Source: JAIOTG01 sp964644045 (GTDB taxonomy: Bacteria > Patescibacteriota > Patescibacteriia > Patescibacteriales > JAGXOH01). From it: a stretch of DNA of 64,000 nucleotides. How positions within the stretch are numbered: position 1 is the first letter of the stretch; each line of letters starts with the position of its first letter. The DNA is taken from positions 1 through 64,000 of the forward strand of contig CAZXUK010000004.1 of NCBI GenBank assembly GCA_964644045.1. The letters are read 5' to 3'. Below the pieces are notes generated by a model. The model was not told where the DNA came from, did no database searches, and was given only the letters and a program-made list of their open reading frames with translations. A program made the translations under genes and the position numbers. Of the stretch, positions 1 to 9,701 are shown one piece after another.

Positions 1-2038
<2,038 letters not shown>

Positions 2039-2042
2039 TTTC

Positions 2043-2069
2043 CCACACTTCTGGTTTTTAAGAAATGTG
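2043..2069 (-). other. 23S leader hairpin
   Basis: Ten-base inverted repeat (CCACATTTCT with AGAAGTGTGG, one G-U pair, eight-base loop) immediately 5' of the mature 23S. It may guide processing of the precursor, for instance by the RNase III encoded nearby. Function is inferred. Confidence 0.5.
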
Positions 2070-2077
2070 GAATGCAA

Positions 2078-2105
2078 ATTTTACGAAAAGTCTAAAAATT
2101 GTCAA
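2078..2105 (-). promoter_or_regulatory. Sigma-70-type promoter for 23S rRNA
   Basis: On the minus strand TTGACA (2105-2100) is followed after 16 bp by TAAAAT (2083-2078). It lies about 40 bp before the 23S 5' end, so 23S appears to have its own promoter rather than being read from an upstream 16S gene. Confidence 0.7.
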
Positions 2106-2117
2106 AGTTCTTTTTCA

Positions 2118-2154
2118 AACCCGAGAACTTTAATTTTTTAAAGTTCTCGGGTTT
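2118..2154. terminator. Strong inverted repeat between pilT and 23S
   Basis: A perfect 16-bp stem (AAACCCGAGAACTTTA and its complement) sits between the end of pilT and the 23S promoter. It probably ends the rpmF-nusB-rnc-pilT transcript. It lacks a long U tract on the minus strand, so an insulator or promoter-upstream role is also possible. Confidence 0.5.
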
Positions 2155-2288
2155 AAAAAAATAAAAAAAACCAAACCAATTGATTTTCTACTTTTTATTA
2201 AAAATTTAATAACCTCTTTAAGCTTTATAAGACCGACTGTGATAATGTTACCTGTATTTTAAAACAATGTCAAGAGTTAACAAGCTCT

Positions 2289-3329
2289 TTAATTATCTAA
2301 ATATTCCGGATTTTCCATTCTCATTTCCGCTTCTTCTTGGGAGATAACCTTTTCTTCAAAAAGTCTTCTTAATTCACTGTCCATAGTGACCATACCTTCT
2401 TCTTTACTGGTTTCCAAAACACTCCTAATTTGAGCTATTTTGTTTTCTCGGATCAAATTAGCTATTGCCGCATTTCTTACCATTATTTCCCGAGCGGCTA
2501 CTCTACCTCCGCCAATTTTGGGTACTAACCTTTGAGAGAAAACCGCTTTTAAGGTATTGGCAACCTGTGATCTAATTTGATTTTGTTGATGAGAGGGAAA
2601 AATATCAATAATTCTATCCACAGTTTGGGCCGCATTATAAGTATGAAGAGTAGCCAAAACCAAATGACCGGTTTCTGCCAAAGTTATGGCGGTTCCAATG
2701 GTTTCCAAATCTCTCATCTCGCCTACCATTATAACTCCGGGGTCCTGTCTTAATACATGCTTTAAACCGCTTTTAAAAGAGATCATGTCAGTGCCTAACT
2801 GTCTCTGAGTAATCACGCTTTTTTGGGGCTCAAATATAAATTCAATCGGATCCTCTAAAGTAATTATGTTCTTCTTTCTGTTTTTGTTAATATAATTAAT
2901 CATGGCCGCCAAAGTGGTGGATTTGCCACAACCGGTGGGGCCGGTAACCAATATTAACCCCTTATTTGAATTTAACAACTCAGAAGTAAATTCGGGCATA
3001 TCAATTTCTCCTAAACCGGGCTCGTTTCCCGGAATTATACGGGCAGCTAAACAAATGTTTCCCTTTTCCTTATAAATATTAACCCGAAAACGGGAACCTT
3101 CATAAGAATAACTAAAATCCAGATCATAATCCGATTCAAATCTTTGTTTCTGGTTTTCGGTAATAATGGAATAAATTTCTTTAGTTAAACTATCATTGTC
3201 AATCTTAGATTCTTTTTTTAAATAAAAAATCTCTCCTTCTTTTCTTATGATCGGAACCAAGCCCACTACTAAATGGATATCCGAGGCCTTTTCTTTTACC
3301 GCTTTTTGAAAAAGTTTTTTAAGATTCAT
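2289..3329 (-). CDS. pilT: Twitching motility ATPase PilT
   Basis: Hexameric secretion-type ATPase of the PilT branch, which powers retraction of type IV pili from the cytoplasmic side of the membrane. At 346 residues it has the usual family length. The N-terminal PAS-like region (1-100) is followed by the ATPase core with Walker A GPTGCGKST (130-138), an Asp box (ITLEDPIEF, about 160), Walker B with GEMRD (about 205) and a His box (HLVLATLHT, about 225). It is the last gene of the rpmF-nusB-rnc-pilT group, 22 bp after rnc. No pilus structural genes are in the window. PilT is favoured over PilB because no long N-terminal domain or zinc motif is present. Confidence 0.95.
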   Translation of the reverse strand: MNLKKLFQKAVKEKASDIHLVVGLVPIIRKEGEIFYLKKESKIDNDSLTKEIYSIITENQKQRFESDYDLDFSYSYEGSRFRVNIYKEKGNICLAARIIPGNEPGLGEIDMPEFTSELLNSNKGLILVTGPTGCGKSTTLAAMINYINKNRKKNIITLEDPIEFIFEPQKSVITQRQLGTDMISFKSGLKHVLRQDPGVIMVGEMRDLETIGTAITLAETGHLVLATLHTYNAAQTVDRIIDIFPSHQQNQIRSQVANTLKAVFSQRLVPKIGGGRVAAREIMVRNAAIANLIRENKIAQIRSVLETSKEEGMVTMDSELRRLFEEKVISQEEAEMRMENPEYLDN

Positions 3330-3351
3330 AAAAAATATTAAAAATAATATT

Positions 3352-4044
3352 CTACCAATTTTTTTCTTTTATTCCCTCCTGAGCCGCCTCTATTTGAGCT
3401 TCCTGCTTGGAAGAACCCCTGCCTACGGCTATTAAATCTTTATCCAAATAAAGCCCCACTTCAAAAAATTTATCATGATCCGGCCCTGATTCTTTTAGCA
3501 CTTTATAATGAGGAGTGATCCCTTCTATCTCTTGGGCTTTTTCCTGGAAACGGGATTTGGGGTCTAAATAAAGTTCATTTTTTAAAATATAATCAAATTT
3601 TTTAATTATTCTTTCCTCTATAAATTTCTGAGTTCTTTCGCGCCCCTGATCCAAATATATGGCCCCCACCACAGCTTCAACAGTATTGGCCAAAATTGAT
3701 TTCCGAGCTTTAGTGTTTTTGTCTTGAGACTCTCCTTTGGATAAATAAAGAAATTTTTCCAAATTCAATTCTTCGGCCACAGAAGCCAACATTTTGGTAT
3801 TTACCAAACTGGCCCTGAAATTGGTCAACTCTCCTTCTTTTTTATTCGGAAAATTAAAAAAAAGATATTCCGTAACCTCGATTTCCAGTACCGCATCACC
3901 CAAAAATTCCAATCTTTCATTGTTATTTAATTCAAAATCAGGATGCTCATTTAAATAAGAACGGTGCACCAGAGCCTGCTTAAGCAAGTCTTGATCATTG
4001 AATTTCACTCCTATTTTTTCCTCCAATATCGAAAAATCCTTCAT
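3352..4044 (-). CDS. rnc: Ribonuclease III
   Basis: Double-strand-specific endoribonuclease that matures rRNA precursors and cuts structured mRNA. The 230-residue protein has the catalytic RNase III domain first, with the signature NNERLEFLGDAVL (about 41-53) and the second acidic cluster NTVEAVVGAIYLD (about 120-132). The C-terminal double-stranded RNA-binding domain (about 155-228) ends in GSSKQEAQIEAA. It is the third gene of a minus-strand run, following nusB by about 80 bp and preceding pilT by 22 bp. The nusB-rnc pairing suits a role in rRNA processing. Length and motifs are complete. Confidence 0.97.
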   Translation of the reverse strand: MKDFSILEEKIGVKFNDQDLLKQALVHRSYLNEHPDFELNNNERLEFLGDAVLEIEVTEYLFFNFPNKKEGELTNFRASLVNTKMLASVAEELNLEKFLYLSKGESQDKNTKARKSILANTVEAVVGAIYLDQGRERTQKFIEERIIKKFDYILKNELYLDPKSRFQEKAQEIEGITPHYKVLKESGPDHDKFFEVGLYLDKDLIAVGRGSSKQEAQIEAAQEGIKEKNW

Positions 4045-4126
4045 TCTTTCTTTTATACCGTATTATTTTATGTCTATATTAAATTTAATCTAGCTATAAA
4101 ACAACACAGGAAAATTAATTCTAAAA

Positions 4127-4591
4127 CTATTCCTCCTTTTTTTCTTGATTGTTTTCCGATCCCTTTTCTTTTTGTTTAGAAGGCAACTCTCTATAAATCG
4201 CTCCCAAAACCCCGTTAACAAATTTACCGGAAGATTCACCGCCAAAACTCTTGGCCACCTCAATCGCCTCATCAATCGCCACCTTGGGAGGTATTTCCTC
4301 ATTTATAACCAATTCATAAACCCCCACTCTTAAAACATTTCTGTCTACCAAAGTAATTTGTTCCAAGGGCCACTCGGTAGCGTATTTAATAATATATTTA
4401 TCAATCTGAGATAAATTCTTTTTCACTCCCTTAACAAGATCCAGGACAAACCCTTGATCGTTGAAATTGGGAGCAAAATTAGAAAAATTATTTTTAATTA
4501 ACTCCTCAAAATTGCAATCCGGCTTCCCCTGAAAATCCCAATTAAATAAAGTTTGCATAGCAATAGTGCGAGCAAGGTGACGATTAGACAT
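4127..4591 (-). CDS. nusB: Transcription antitermination factor NusB
   Basis: All-helical RNA-binding protein that, with NusE/S10, binds boxA of rRNA leaders and supports antitermination and rRNA folding. The 154 residues show the family N-terminus (SNRHLARTIAMQTLFNWDF), the central LVDRNVLRVGVYEL and the C-terminal block AIEVAKSFGGESSGKFVNGVL. The last 20 residues are a Lys/Glu-rich tail not needed for the fold. It lies between rpmF (46 bp upstream) and rnc on the minus strand and is probably transcribed from the promoter before rpmF. Confidence 0.96.
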   Translation of the reverse strand: MSNRHLARTIAMQTLFNWDFQGKPDCNFEELIKNNFSNFAPNFNDQGFVLDLVKGVKKNLSQIDKYIIKYATEWPLEQITLVDRNVLRVGVYELVINEEIPPKVAIDEAIEVAKSFGGESSGKFVNGVLGAIYRELPSKQKEKGSENNQEKKEE

Positions 4592-4637
4592 TTTTTTAAG
4601 TTACTTTATTTACAAAATTATAAAAAATAAAAAATAT

Positions 4638-4829
4638 TTATTTTTTAGCGGAAACTTCTTTTTTTATCACTTCTTTTCCCTGGTAGGTCCCGCAATTAGG
4701 ACAAACCGAATGGGGTTTTATCATTTTATTACATTTGGAACATTTTACCAATTCCATTTTTTTCAAAGCATTGTGAGATCTTCTTTTACCTCCTGACCCC
4801 TTGGTTCTTTTTTTCTTGGGTACTGACAT
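4638..4829 (-). CDS. rpmF: 50S ribosomal protein L32
   Basis: Small zinc-ribbon protein of the large subunit, 63 residues. The N-terminus (SVPKKKRTKGSGGKRRSHNA) is the conserved basic tail that contacts 23S rRNA. Two CxxC pairs (CSKC at about 30 and CPNC at about 44) form the zinc-binding form of L32. It is the first gene of the minus-strand run to nusB, rnc and pilT, with a near-consensus promoter about 35 bp before the start codon. Confidence 0.97.
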   Translation of the reverse strand: MSVPKKKRTKGSGGKRRSHNALKKMELVKCSKCNKMIKPHSVCPNCGTYQGKEVIKKEVSAKK

Positions 4830-4862
4830 ATTTTCTTTCTTATTATTTTAATATTTAAATAA

Positions 4863-4891
4863 ATTATAATTTATATATTCTTCTTAGTCAA
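4863..4891 (-). promoter_or_regulatory. Promoter of the rpmF-nusB-rnc-pilT group
   Basis: TTGACT (4891-4886), a 17-bp spacer and TATAAT (4868-4863) on the minus strand, about 35 bp before the L32 start. A short inverted repeat AATCTAA/TTAGATT (4890-4919) overlaps the -35 and could be an operator. Confidence 0.75.
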
Positions 4892-4973
4892 TCTAATTTT
4901 TGGATTGTGGTGTTAGATTATATATTATTATACATTCTAATGCCTTGCTTTTGGAAAGATAATAAACATCATC

Positions 4974-5030
4974 ATCAATGTAAATTTTTATGACCGTAGA
5001 GCTTTGCTCGTTATAAAAATTTATATTGAT
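4974..5030. other. Long imperfect hairpin between rpmF and tRNA-Lys
   Basis: About 20 bases at each end pair (ATCAATGTAAATTTTTAT with ATAAAAATTTATATTGAT, allowing G-U), enclosing a nested GAGC/GCTC hairpin. No coding potential. It lies upstream of the rpmF promoter and downstream of the tRNA. It could be a read-through barrier or a small RNA. The remainder of 4892-5050 shows nothing else I can name. Confidence 0.4.
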
Positions 5031-5050
5031 ACCTTAAATTTTGAAAAATA

Positions 5051-5078
5051 TTAAAAAACTTTTTAGAAAAGTTTTTTA
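5051..5078 (-). terminator. Terminator of tRNA-Lys
   Basis: AT-rich hairpin (TTAAAAAACTTTT with AAAAGTTTTTTAA) directly after the tRNA 3' end, followed on the minus strand by a T-rich run. Confidence 0.65.
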
Positions 5079-5084
5079 AAGCGG

Positions 5085-5157
5085 TGCACCGTGCAGGATT
5101 TGAACCTGCGACCGTCTGCTTAAGAGGCAGCTGCTCTACCAACTGAGCTAACGGTGC
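5085..5157 (-). tRNA. tRNA-Lys (CTT)
   Basis: A 73-nt cloverleaf with a 7-bp acceptor stem (GCACCGT/ACGGTGC), a 4-bp D stem, the anticodon loop CTCTTAA giving anticodon CTT, a 5-bp T stem with loop TTCAAAT and discriminator A. The anticodon stem has one G-A mismatch at its outer end. The 3' CCA is not encoded, so it must be added after transcription. Confidence 0.95.
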
Positions 5158-5175
5158 GTAATTTTAAAATTAACA

Positions 5176-5205
5176 AAAACAGCAACCGGTCATTGTTGCT
5201 GTTTT
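5176..5205 (-). terminator. Terminator of the lipoprotein gene
   Basis: AACAGCAAC and GTTGCTGTT form a stem followed by TTTTTG on the minus strand, between the lipoprotein stop and tRNA-Lys. Confidence 0.7.
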
Positions 5206-5250
5206 TTATACTAACAAAAGTTTTTTTATTTGGCAATATTGGCTCCTTAT

Positions 5251-5997
5251 CTACTCGCAACCCAAATTGGCGCGACATTCTTCCGGATTAGGAGCCATAG
5301 AACAAGCCTCGCAGGCTTGCTGTTTCATTTTTTCTGTATCATTTTGATTTATAGCTTCCGATCCTTGTTGTTTCAACTCCTCGGCTTCTTCGGGGCTGGA
5401 GGGTAAATTTTCCGGCAAATCCTGCTGCGCATCTTGCATTTGGTTCATCATTCCTCCTAAATCCATAAATTCCACCCCTCCGGGAAGAGTAAACTTAGAA
5501 TCTTCTCCGCTCCAAGCGGAACAATTATATTCAAAAGATTCGGACACTCCTTGAGGAGTTTTGGACTCGCTTTTCTTTTCGGTTTTTTGGTTTTGCTTTT
5601 GCTTGGCTTCCAATTCAGAAAGATCCATTTTTATACCTTGACCGGGCTGCATGGAAGTCCAGGTATAAACTTGTTTGTTTTTGACAATTACATGGGTGTT
5701 CATTTGCTCCCCTTCCTGGTCAATAGAAACATCTTGACGGACCTTCTCTCCGTCCACATAAGCAGTTCCGCTCATCCGGGATTTTTCTCCGGAATGAGAA
5801 AAATTGCATTTTAAAGGTTCCCCTTTTTCCAAGAGGGTTTTAATAGTTCCTTTAAAGCTTTGCTTTTTTTGTTGTTCTTGTTTTTGTCCTTCGGCATTCT
5901 TTTTCTGCTTCTGAGTGTCCTCGTCTCCACCCAAGCACCCGCTTAACACCAAAGGAGCTAACATTAAAATTGAGATAACTAATAATTTTTTCTTCAT
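5251..5997 (-). CDS. Predicted lipoprotein of unknown function
   Basis: A 248-residue secreted protein with a lipoprotein signal peptide (basic MKKK, hydrophobic core, lipobox LSGC with Cys20). After it comes a Gln/Lys-rich linker (about 25-48) and then a domain that resembles small beta-rich lipoproteins with repeated short strands (about 49-165). The Gln/Glu-rich C-terminus carries a cluster of cysteines (CEACSMAPNPEECRANLGC). I do not recognise a named family. It has its own promoter and terminator, so it is a single-gene unit. The Cys-rich tail could bind metal or form disulfides; the DsbA-like lipoprotein at 20.3 kb is a possible partner by inference only. Confidence 0.8.
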   Translation of the reverse strand: MKKKLLVISILMLAPLVLSGCLGGDEDTQKQKKNAEGQKQEQQKKQSFKGTIKTLLEKGEPLKCNFSHSGEKSRMSGTAYVDGEKVRQDVSIDQEGEQMNTHVIVKNKQVYTWTSMQPGQGIKMDLSELEAKQKQNQKTEKKSESKTPQGVSESFEYNCSAWSGEDSKFTLPGGVEFMDLGGMMNQMQDAQQDLPENLPSSPEEAEELKQQGSEAINQNDTEKMKQQACEACSMAPNPEECRANLGCE

Positions 5998-6030
5998 AAA
6001 TTTTAAAATTAATTATAAACTCTTAATTTT

Positions 6031-6058
6031 ATTATAACAATTTTTATTATTTTTACAA
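6031..6058 (-). promoter_or_regulatory. Promoter of the lipoprotein gene
   Basis: TTGTAA (6058-6053), 16-bp spacer and TATAAT (6036-6031) on the minus strand, about 35 bp before the start codon. Confidence 0.55.
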
Positions 6059-6114
6059 ACAAAAAAAACAAACCTAAAATTTGTTTCTAAAAAAATGGGG
6101 TTCGTAATTCGCAA

Positions 6115-6291
6115 TTCAAAAAATAACAAAAACAATCTTAAATCATAAATCACTAAATCATAAATGAGAATGTGGCTGGGGCGCTCCTCATTTTAGGACT
6201 TATGATTTTAGGACTTATGATTTTTTCAAAAAATAACAAAAATAATCTTAAATCATAAATCGCTAAATCATAAATAAGAATGTGGCTGGGG
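6115..6291. repeat. Tandem 67-bp repeats each ending in a tRNA 3'-end fragment
   Basis: Bases 6115-6181 and 6225-6291 match at 64 of 67 positions and both end in TGTGGCTGGGG, which is the 3' end of the tRNA at 17.6 kb. Between them lies an inverted copy of the AATCATAA-rich segment (6188-6222), so the block can fold on itself. The first copy diverges right after TGTGGCTGGGG and may be the scar of an earlier integration. Confidence 0.75.
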
Positions 6292-6302
6292 TGGGGATTG
6301 AA
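6281..6302. repeat. Left attachment site (attL core)
   Basis: A 22-bp sequence identical to 17567-17588. It corresponds to the T arm and acceptor 3' strand of the tRNA on the minus strand but is not followed by the rest of a tRNA, marking it as the duplicated end. Confidence 0.85.
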
Positions 6303-6424
6303 ACCGTTTAAGCCTATTTTAGCAAGTTCCTGTCATTACTGCTTTCTCTCAGCTACTTAGCTTATATTAGGGGTAAATCTTGATTATTAATCAAGTTAAT
6401 CAAAATTAAATGTTATCATTTATT

Positions 6425-6482
6425 ATCACCTCGTGGGCAACATGTGGGCAACGCTCACAGGCAATATGAAGGAGGTGATATA
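6425..6482. promoter_or_regulatory. Candidate recombinase arm site near attL
   Basis: TATCACCT and AGGTGATA enclose two TGTGGGCA-like boxes (GGGCAACATGTGGGCAAC at 6434-6451). The same 18 bases occur at 17451-17468, about 100 bp inside the right attachment site and within the end of the integrase gene. Similar placement at both ends fits arm-type binding sites. Alternatively this is a remnant of an older integrase 3' end, since it reads GQHVGN in one frame as the integrase does. Confidence 0.5.
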
Positions 6483-6501
6483 AATATATATTTATAAAAA
6501 A

Positions 6502-6816
6502 CTATTGTAAAAATATTAGTAATGAAATCAATAAAAAAACAACTGAAAAATAATCGCAATATTTGTCATATTTACTTGATACGCTTCTTGCAATGCCGTA
6601 TGGGATAAAAGAAATTATTAAAGATAGAAAAATAGGCAAAAGTATAGTTCCTATAAAACTCCCCACAAACCGACCAATGAATATCCCAAATCCATTTGCA
6701 AAAAGCATATTTAAGGATTTATACAAGGCAACCCCAAAATAAAAAAGCAACAATAAAGGGAAAATTATCTTTGTATGTATTGGTTGATTGGCAAACCAGT
6801 CATTTATTTTCTTCAT
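6502..6816 (-). CDS. Small integral membrane protein
   Basis: A 104-residue protein with three predicted transmembrane segments (about 17-38, 42-70 and 85-103) and a short cytoplasmic N-terminus. No family recognised. It is the last gene of the element's minus-strand cargo block, 21 bp after the next membrane protein gene, so the two are probably co-transcribed. Its position at the attL edge of a mobile element suggests an accessory role. Confidence 0.65.
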   Translation of the reverse strand: MKKINDWFANQPIHTKIIFPLLLLFYFGVALYKSLNMLFANGFGIFIGRFVGSFIGTILLPIFLSLIISFIPYGIARSVSSKYDKYCDYFSVVFLLISLLIFLQ

Positions 6817-6837
6817 GAAATAACTTTATTAATAAAC

Positions 6838-7287
6838 TTATTTAAACAAAGGTGGTTCAGGGCAAGCTTGATTAACACAATATTCATAAAAATCATCCTT
6901 CTCTTCTGAGATTAGATAATCCCAATTTTCTTTTCTTTTCAATTTTTTAAAACCAATATAGGAACATTTAGGATCGCCCATTTTATCCATCTTATCTTTA
7001 AAATCATTCTTATTATATTTACTATTACAATATTCAGTATCAATGGAAAATTGCGAACGCCATGATTGTTTTTTTTCAAGATAATCATTTCTCATCCAAA
7101 AAATACAACCTTCTATCCCCGAATGATGATAATAAGTTGGATACTCTTCTTCAATGCATCTCTCTCTATCATAAGCAAAGTATTCTTTATTAATTTTATA
7201 TCCGAGTAAATGCATTATCAATAAACATAAAATTATAAAGATTGGCACGCTAAAAATAATAAGCAAAATAAAGTAAATCTTTTTCAT
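6838..7287 (-). CDS. Membrane-anchored protein, extracytoplasmic domain with cysteines
   Basis: A 149-residue protein with one N-terminal hydrophobic anchor (about 5-30) and a soluble outer part holding about six cysteines (for example RERCIEEEY, HSGIEGCIFW, KCSYIGF, EYCVNQACPEP). The paired cysteines suggest disulfides outside the membrane. No named family. Co-directional with the 104-residue membrane gene downstream and part of the element's cargo. Confidence 0.65.
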   Translation of the reverse strand: MKKIYFILLIIFSVPIFIILCLLIMHLLGYKINKEYFAYDRERCIEEEYPTYYHHSGIEGCIFWMRNDYLEKKQSWRSQFSIDTEYCNSKYNKNDFKDKMDKMGDPKCSYIGFKKLKRKENWDYLISEEKDDFYEYCVNQACPEPPLFK

Positions 7288-7424
7288 AAATTATTTATAT
7301 ACAATTAATACCATATTGACACTCCACCATGATGAGAACAGGTACCCCTCCTTGAATGACTAAAGCTATAAGTTCCGTCTCTGCATCTCGCGGTCGCTCC
7401 CGCTGGCCTGCCTGGGGACCGAGT

Positions 7425-7620
7425 TGGAGATTGAAACCGAAAAGAGGGATTTTAAAGATTTGGCTAAAATATGGGAGAAATAATCGAAATTCTTGTATAT
7501 TAGTCAATATTTGATGGTATTTGTATTAATCCGCATTAATCCAGCTTCATCCAGTTTTATCACCTTGTGGGCATTATATGGGCATCCATAGCAATGCAGG
7601 GGAAGGTGATGATAACACAA
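7425..7620. repeat. Second, diverged copy of the attL-side module
   Basis: GATTGAAACCG at 7430-7440 is followed about 120 bp later by TTATCACCTTGTGGGCA and a closing AAGGTGATGATA (7557-7615). This is the same order and spacing as 6296-6482. It is probably an internal relic of an earlier end of this or a related element. No gene is supported in 7288-7788; the rest is AT-rich with no other clear signal. Confidence 0.45.
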
Positions 7621-7788
7621 TTATTGATTTTCCTCCCAAGGTGTTAACTTGCTTCTATACACCCCCTTACACCTTTTGTTTTTTATTTTTTTTCTACATC
7701 TCTGGTTGATGTCTCTTGGTTGCTCTGTGTTATGACTGCATCGAGTGCATCTTGCTACAATCATATTTTGTCAATATTAAATATTAAA

Positions 7789-8589
7789 TTAATTATTTTT
7801 CCAACATTTACGCATAGATTCTTTCCCGTCATCACATTTAATTTCCGTACAATAAGAATCCACCCCTTTTAAATCAGAATTAAAACTTTTAGGTATATAG
7901 TGAGAATTGTCAACAATACCACAAAGAGTATGCTCCCTCATGTTACTGGTAAACAAGACTTCTCCTCCAGGGGTGTTTTCCTTAACGACCAAACTGCAAT
8001 TATTATAATTATTCCACTCCTTGCAAACATCCTCGTTTTCCAAGTTGGGTCCATTAAACCACCACTCAACAACTCTTTGACCATCATGAAGTACATTAAC
8101 CTTCATCCCAGAGACTTTCGTGTAATCCTGATTAGAATCGTAAGCTAATCCCAGTAAGTCTGGTCCGACCGAGCTGTAAACGAAGAAAAAATTAACAAGA
8201 TAAATTAAACTTAAAACAAATCCGATTACTGTTATTGTTTTGCTAGCTCTCGACATGTATCTAATCTTAAACAAACCAAAAACACTAAAAATAAAAGCAA
8301 TCAGAGGAATGGCGCCAAGAGATGCAAAGAAAACTGAACCTAGTCCCAATAACAGTATAATTACAGCCAACGTCGCATACCTCCCCTCATGCTCTGAATT
8401 ATTTTCTTGGTTTTCCCTGTCGTTTTTTTCTTCGCTCAACATACTTTTACAATACTTGCATTTTACAGCCTCTTGTTTAATCTCTTCGGCACAATAAGGA
8501 CATTTTTTTGTAACACTTTCATTCTTTTCTTCATCTATTATAGTAGGCTTTTCATCTTCTGGAAAATGTATATGTCTTTTTTTTGTCAT
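7789..8589 (-). CDS. Zinc-ribbon membrane protein
   Basis: A 266-residue protein. Residues 28-51 hold a zinc ribbon of the CPYCAEEIK...CKYC type (two CxxC pairs), common in bacterial membrane proteins of unknown role. A short acidic linker is followed by two or three transmembrane helices (about 73-92, 95-112 and 118-136), a TM layout like DUF4190-type proteins. The C-terminal half (about 145-266) is extracytoplasmic and Cys-containing. It may sense or scaffold at the membrane; no enzymatic motif is seen. It belongs to the minus-strand cargo block of the element. Confidence 0.7.
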   Translation of the reverse strand: MTKKRHIHFPEDEKPTIIDEEKNESVTKKCPYCAEEIKQEAVKCKYCKSMLSEEKNDRENQENNSEHEGRYATLAVIILLLGLGSVFFASLGAIPLIAFIFSVFGLFKIRYMSRASKTITVIGFVLSLIYLVNFFFVYSSVGPDLLGLAYDSNQDYTKVSGMKVNVLHDGQRVVEWWFNGPNLENEDVCKEWNNYNNCSLVVKENTPGGEVLFTSNMREHTLCGIVDNSHYIPKSFNSDLKGVDSYCTEIKCDDGKESMRKCWKNN

Positions 8590-8601
8590 ATAAATTTAAT
8601 A

Positions 8602-8787
8602 TTATAATAATTGCCAACTCTTGGTTTCATTATCCCAAATAAATCTTGATACTCCCTGTCTTAAAAGGCCCTTATCAACTGAAATTAAATGGTCTGTTAT
8701 ATTTTTGTAAGCCTCATATTTTACAGATTCACTATGATGATTAAGAAAAATATATTGTAATTCAAGATTGTCTAAATTATTTATATC
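8602..8787 (-). pseudogene. Open frame remnant without a start codon
   Basis: A frame of about 61 codons reads coherently (EYIFLNHH-like start region, then HSESVKYEAYKNITDHLI and FIWDNETKSWQLL before a TAA at 8602-8604). It is closed upstream by an in-frame TAA near 8796 and has no ATG, GTG or TTG. Codon choice resembles its neighbours. I read it as the C-terminal remnant of a lost gene. A frameshift join to an upstream frame is the alternative. Confidence 0.45.
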
Positions 8788-8797
8788 TCTGTTTTAT

Positions 8798-9286
8798 TTA
8801 GCGGTATTTTCTAAAATACTTCTTACACTCTGGTATTTTTAGGCTCTCACTTATTTTATCTATTTTATCCTCATCTTCCTTAAGGTTAAGTTTCCGCTCA
8901 CAAACTCTTTCATTATAATCGGGGTTTTTATAAATAAGCTCGCAACTGTCGTCTTGGCACCGAAAATTAGAACCTTCTGAACATTCTTCAACATATCCAT
9001 AATTTGTTAAATTATTATATTTTTCTCTCTCTTTCTTATAAATGCTATAACACTCCATTTTTCTTTTGGCTACATATTCTTTATGCTCTTGCTCTGCTTT
9101 TGCTTCCTCTGCTCGCCTGTCGTCTTGCAATCTAACCTCCTGCTGTCGCCTATCCTCTTGTAATTTAATCTGCTGTTGCTTTTCAATAGACTCCTGTTTA
9201 TTTATCTGGCTGGCGTAAAAAAACCCGCCCAAAATTAAGCTGGCTAATAAAATGCTAATTGGTAAAATCAATTTATGTTTATCCAT
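8798..9286 (-). CDS. Membrane-anchored coiled-coil protein
   Basis: A 162-residue protein with an N-terminal membrane anchor (about 7-26), then a strongly charged Gln/Glu/Arg coiled coil (about 30-75) and a C-terminal part with several cysteines (CYSIYKKER, EECSEGSNFRCQDDSCELIY, VCERKLN, PECKKY). No family recognised. The spacing of cysteines again suggests an oxidised exterior domain, as in the 149-residue protein at 6.8 kb. It starts 4 bp after the end of the MerR-type regulator gene and is likely translated from the same mRNA. Confidence 0.65.
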   Translation of the reverse strand: MDKHKLILPISILLASLILGGFFYASQINKQESIEKQQQIKLQEDRRQQEVRLQDDRRAEEAKAEQEHKEYVAKRKMECYSIYKKEREKYNNLTNYGYVEECSEGSNFRCQDDSCELIYKNPDYNERVCERKLNLKEDEDKIDKISESLKIPECKKYFRKYR

Positions 9287-9290
9287 AGGT

Positions 9291-9500
9291 TTATTTATTT
9301 ATTAAATGGCTTATAACTTCGCCTATGCTCTTGCCCTTTTCCCTTAAATGTAAAATCTCTTTAAGTCTCTGGCTGGCTTCTTTGGTCGGGTAATACTGGG
9401 CTAACCGCTTGCCTTGTTGCTCGTATGGCAATAATCCTAACTCGCTGTAATACTTAACCGTGCTATACCTAACCCCGTTAAGCTCGGCTAACTCGCTCAT
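9291..9500 (-). CDS. Small MerR-family transcriptional regulator
   Basis: Only 69 residues: essentially just the winged-helix DNA-binding domain of MerR proteins (SELAELNGVRYSTVKYYSELGL, then the wing with PYEQQGKRLAQYYP) plus a short helix. It has no dimerisation coil or ligand domain, so it resembles stand-alone excisionase- or RacA-type regulators. It sits in the element's cargo block and is preceded at 9587-9690 by a promoter-like module that recurs before the Ltp-repeat gene, which could be its target (inference). Confidence 0.75.
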   Translation of the reverse strand: MSELAELNGVRYSTVKYYSELGLLPYEQQGKRLAQYYPTKEASQRLKEILHLREKGKSIGEVISHLINK

Positions 9501-9586
9501 CTTTAAAAAGTCTTTTTGTTTTATTTCCTCTATGGTGCGTTTTTTTATAAGTCTTTAAAGTATGCTAATTTTGTCCCCCGCCTCTT

Positions 9587-9690
9587 CCATAGTTTTTTAT
9601 GTTAGTTTTTAATAAACTTTTTAGCTCTTTCTGTTTTTATTTTACTTAATTTGGTAGGAAAATTATACTTATCAGAGATAAAAAGCTGTT
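9587..9690 (-). promoter_or_regulatory. Promoter-like module, copy 1
   Basis: On the minus strand GATAAGTATAATT (TATAAT at 9667-9662) lies downstream of an AACAGCTTTTTA block, and the shared 27 bases CATAGTTTTTTATGTTAG and onward lie at 9588-9613. The same pieces occur in the same order at 10708-10790. This copy precedes the MerR-type gene. Confidence 0.45.
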
Positions 9691-9701
9691 TTTTAAATAG
9701 T

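Noticed and set aside
7295..7507. 70-codon minus-strand frame
   Set aside because: No RBS, odd composition, and it overlaps the diverged attL-side module; looks like non-coding repeat DNA.
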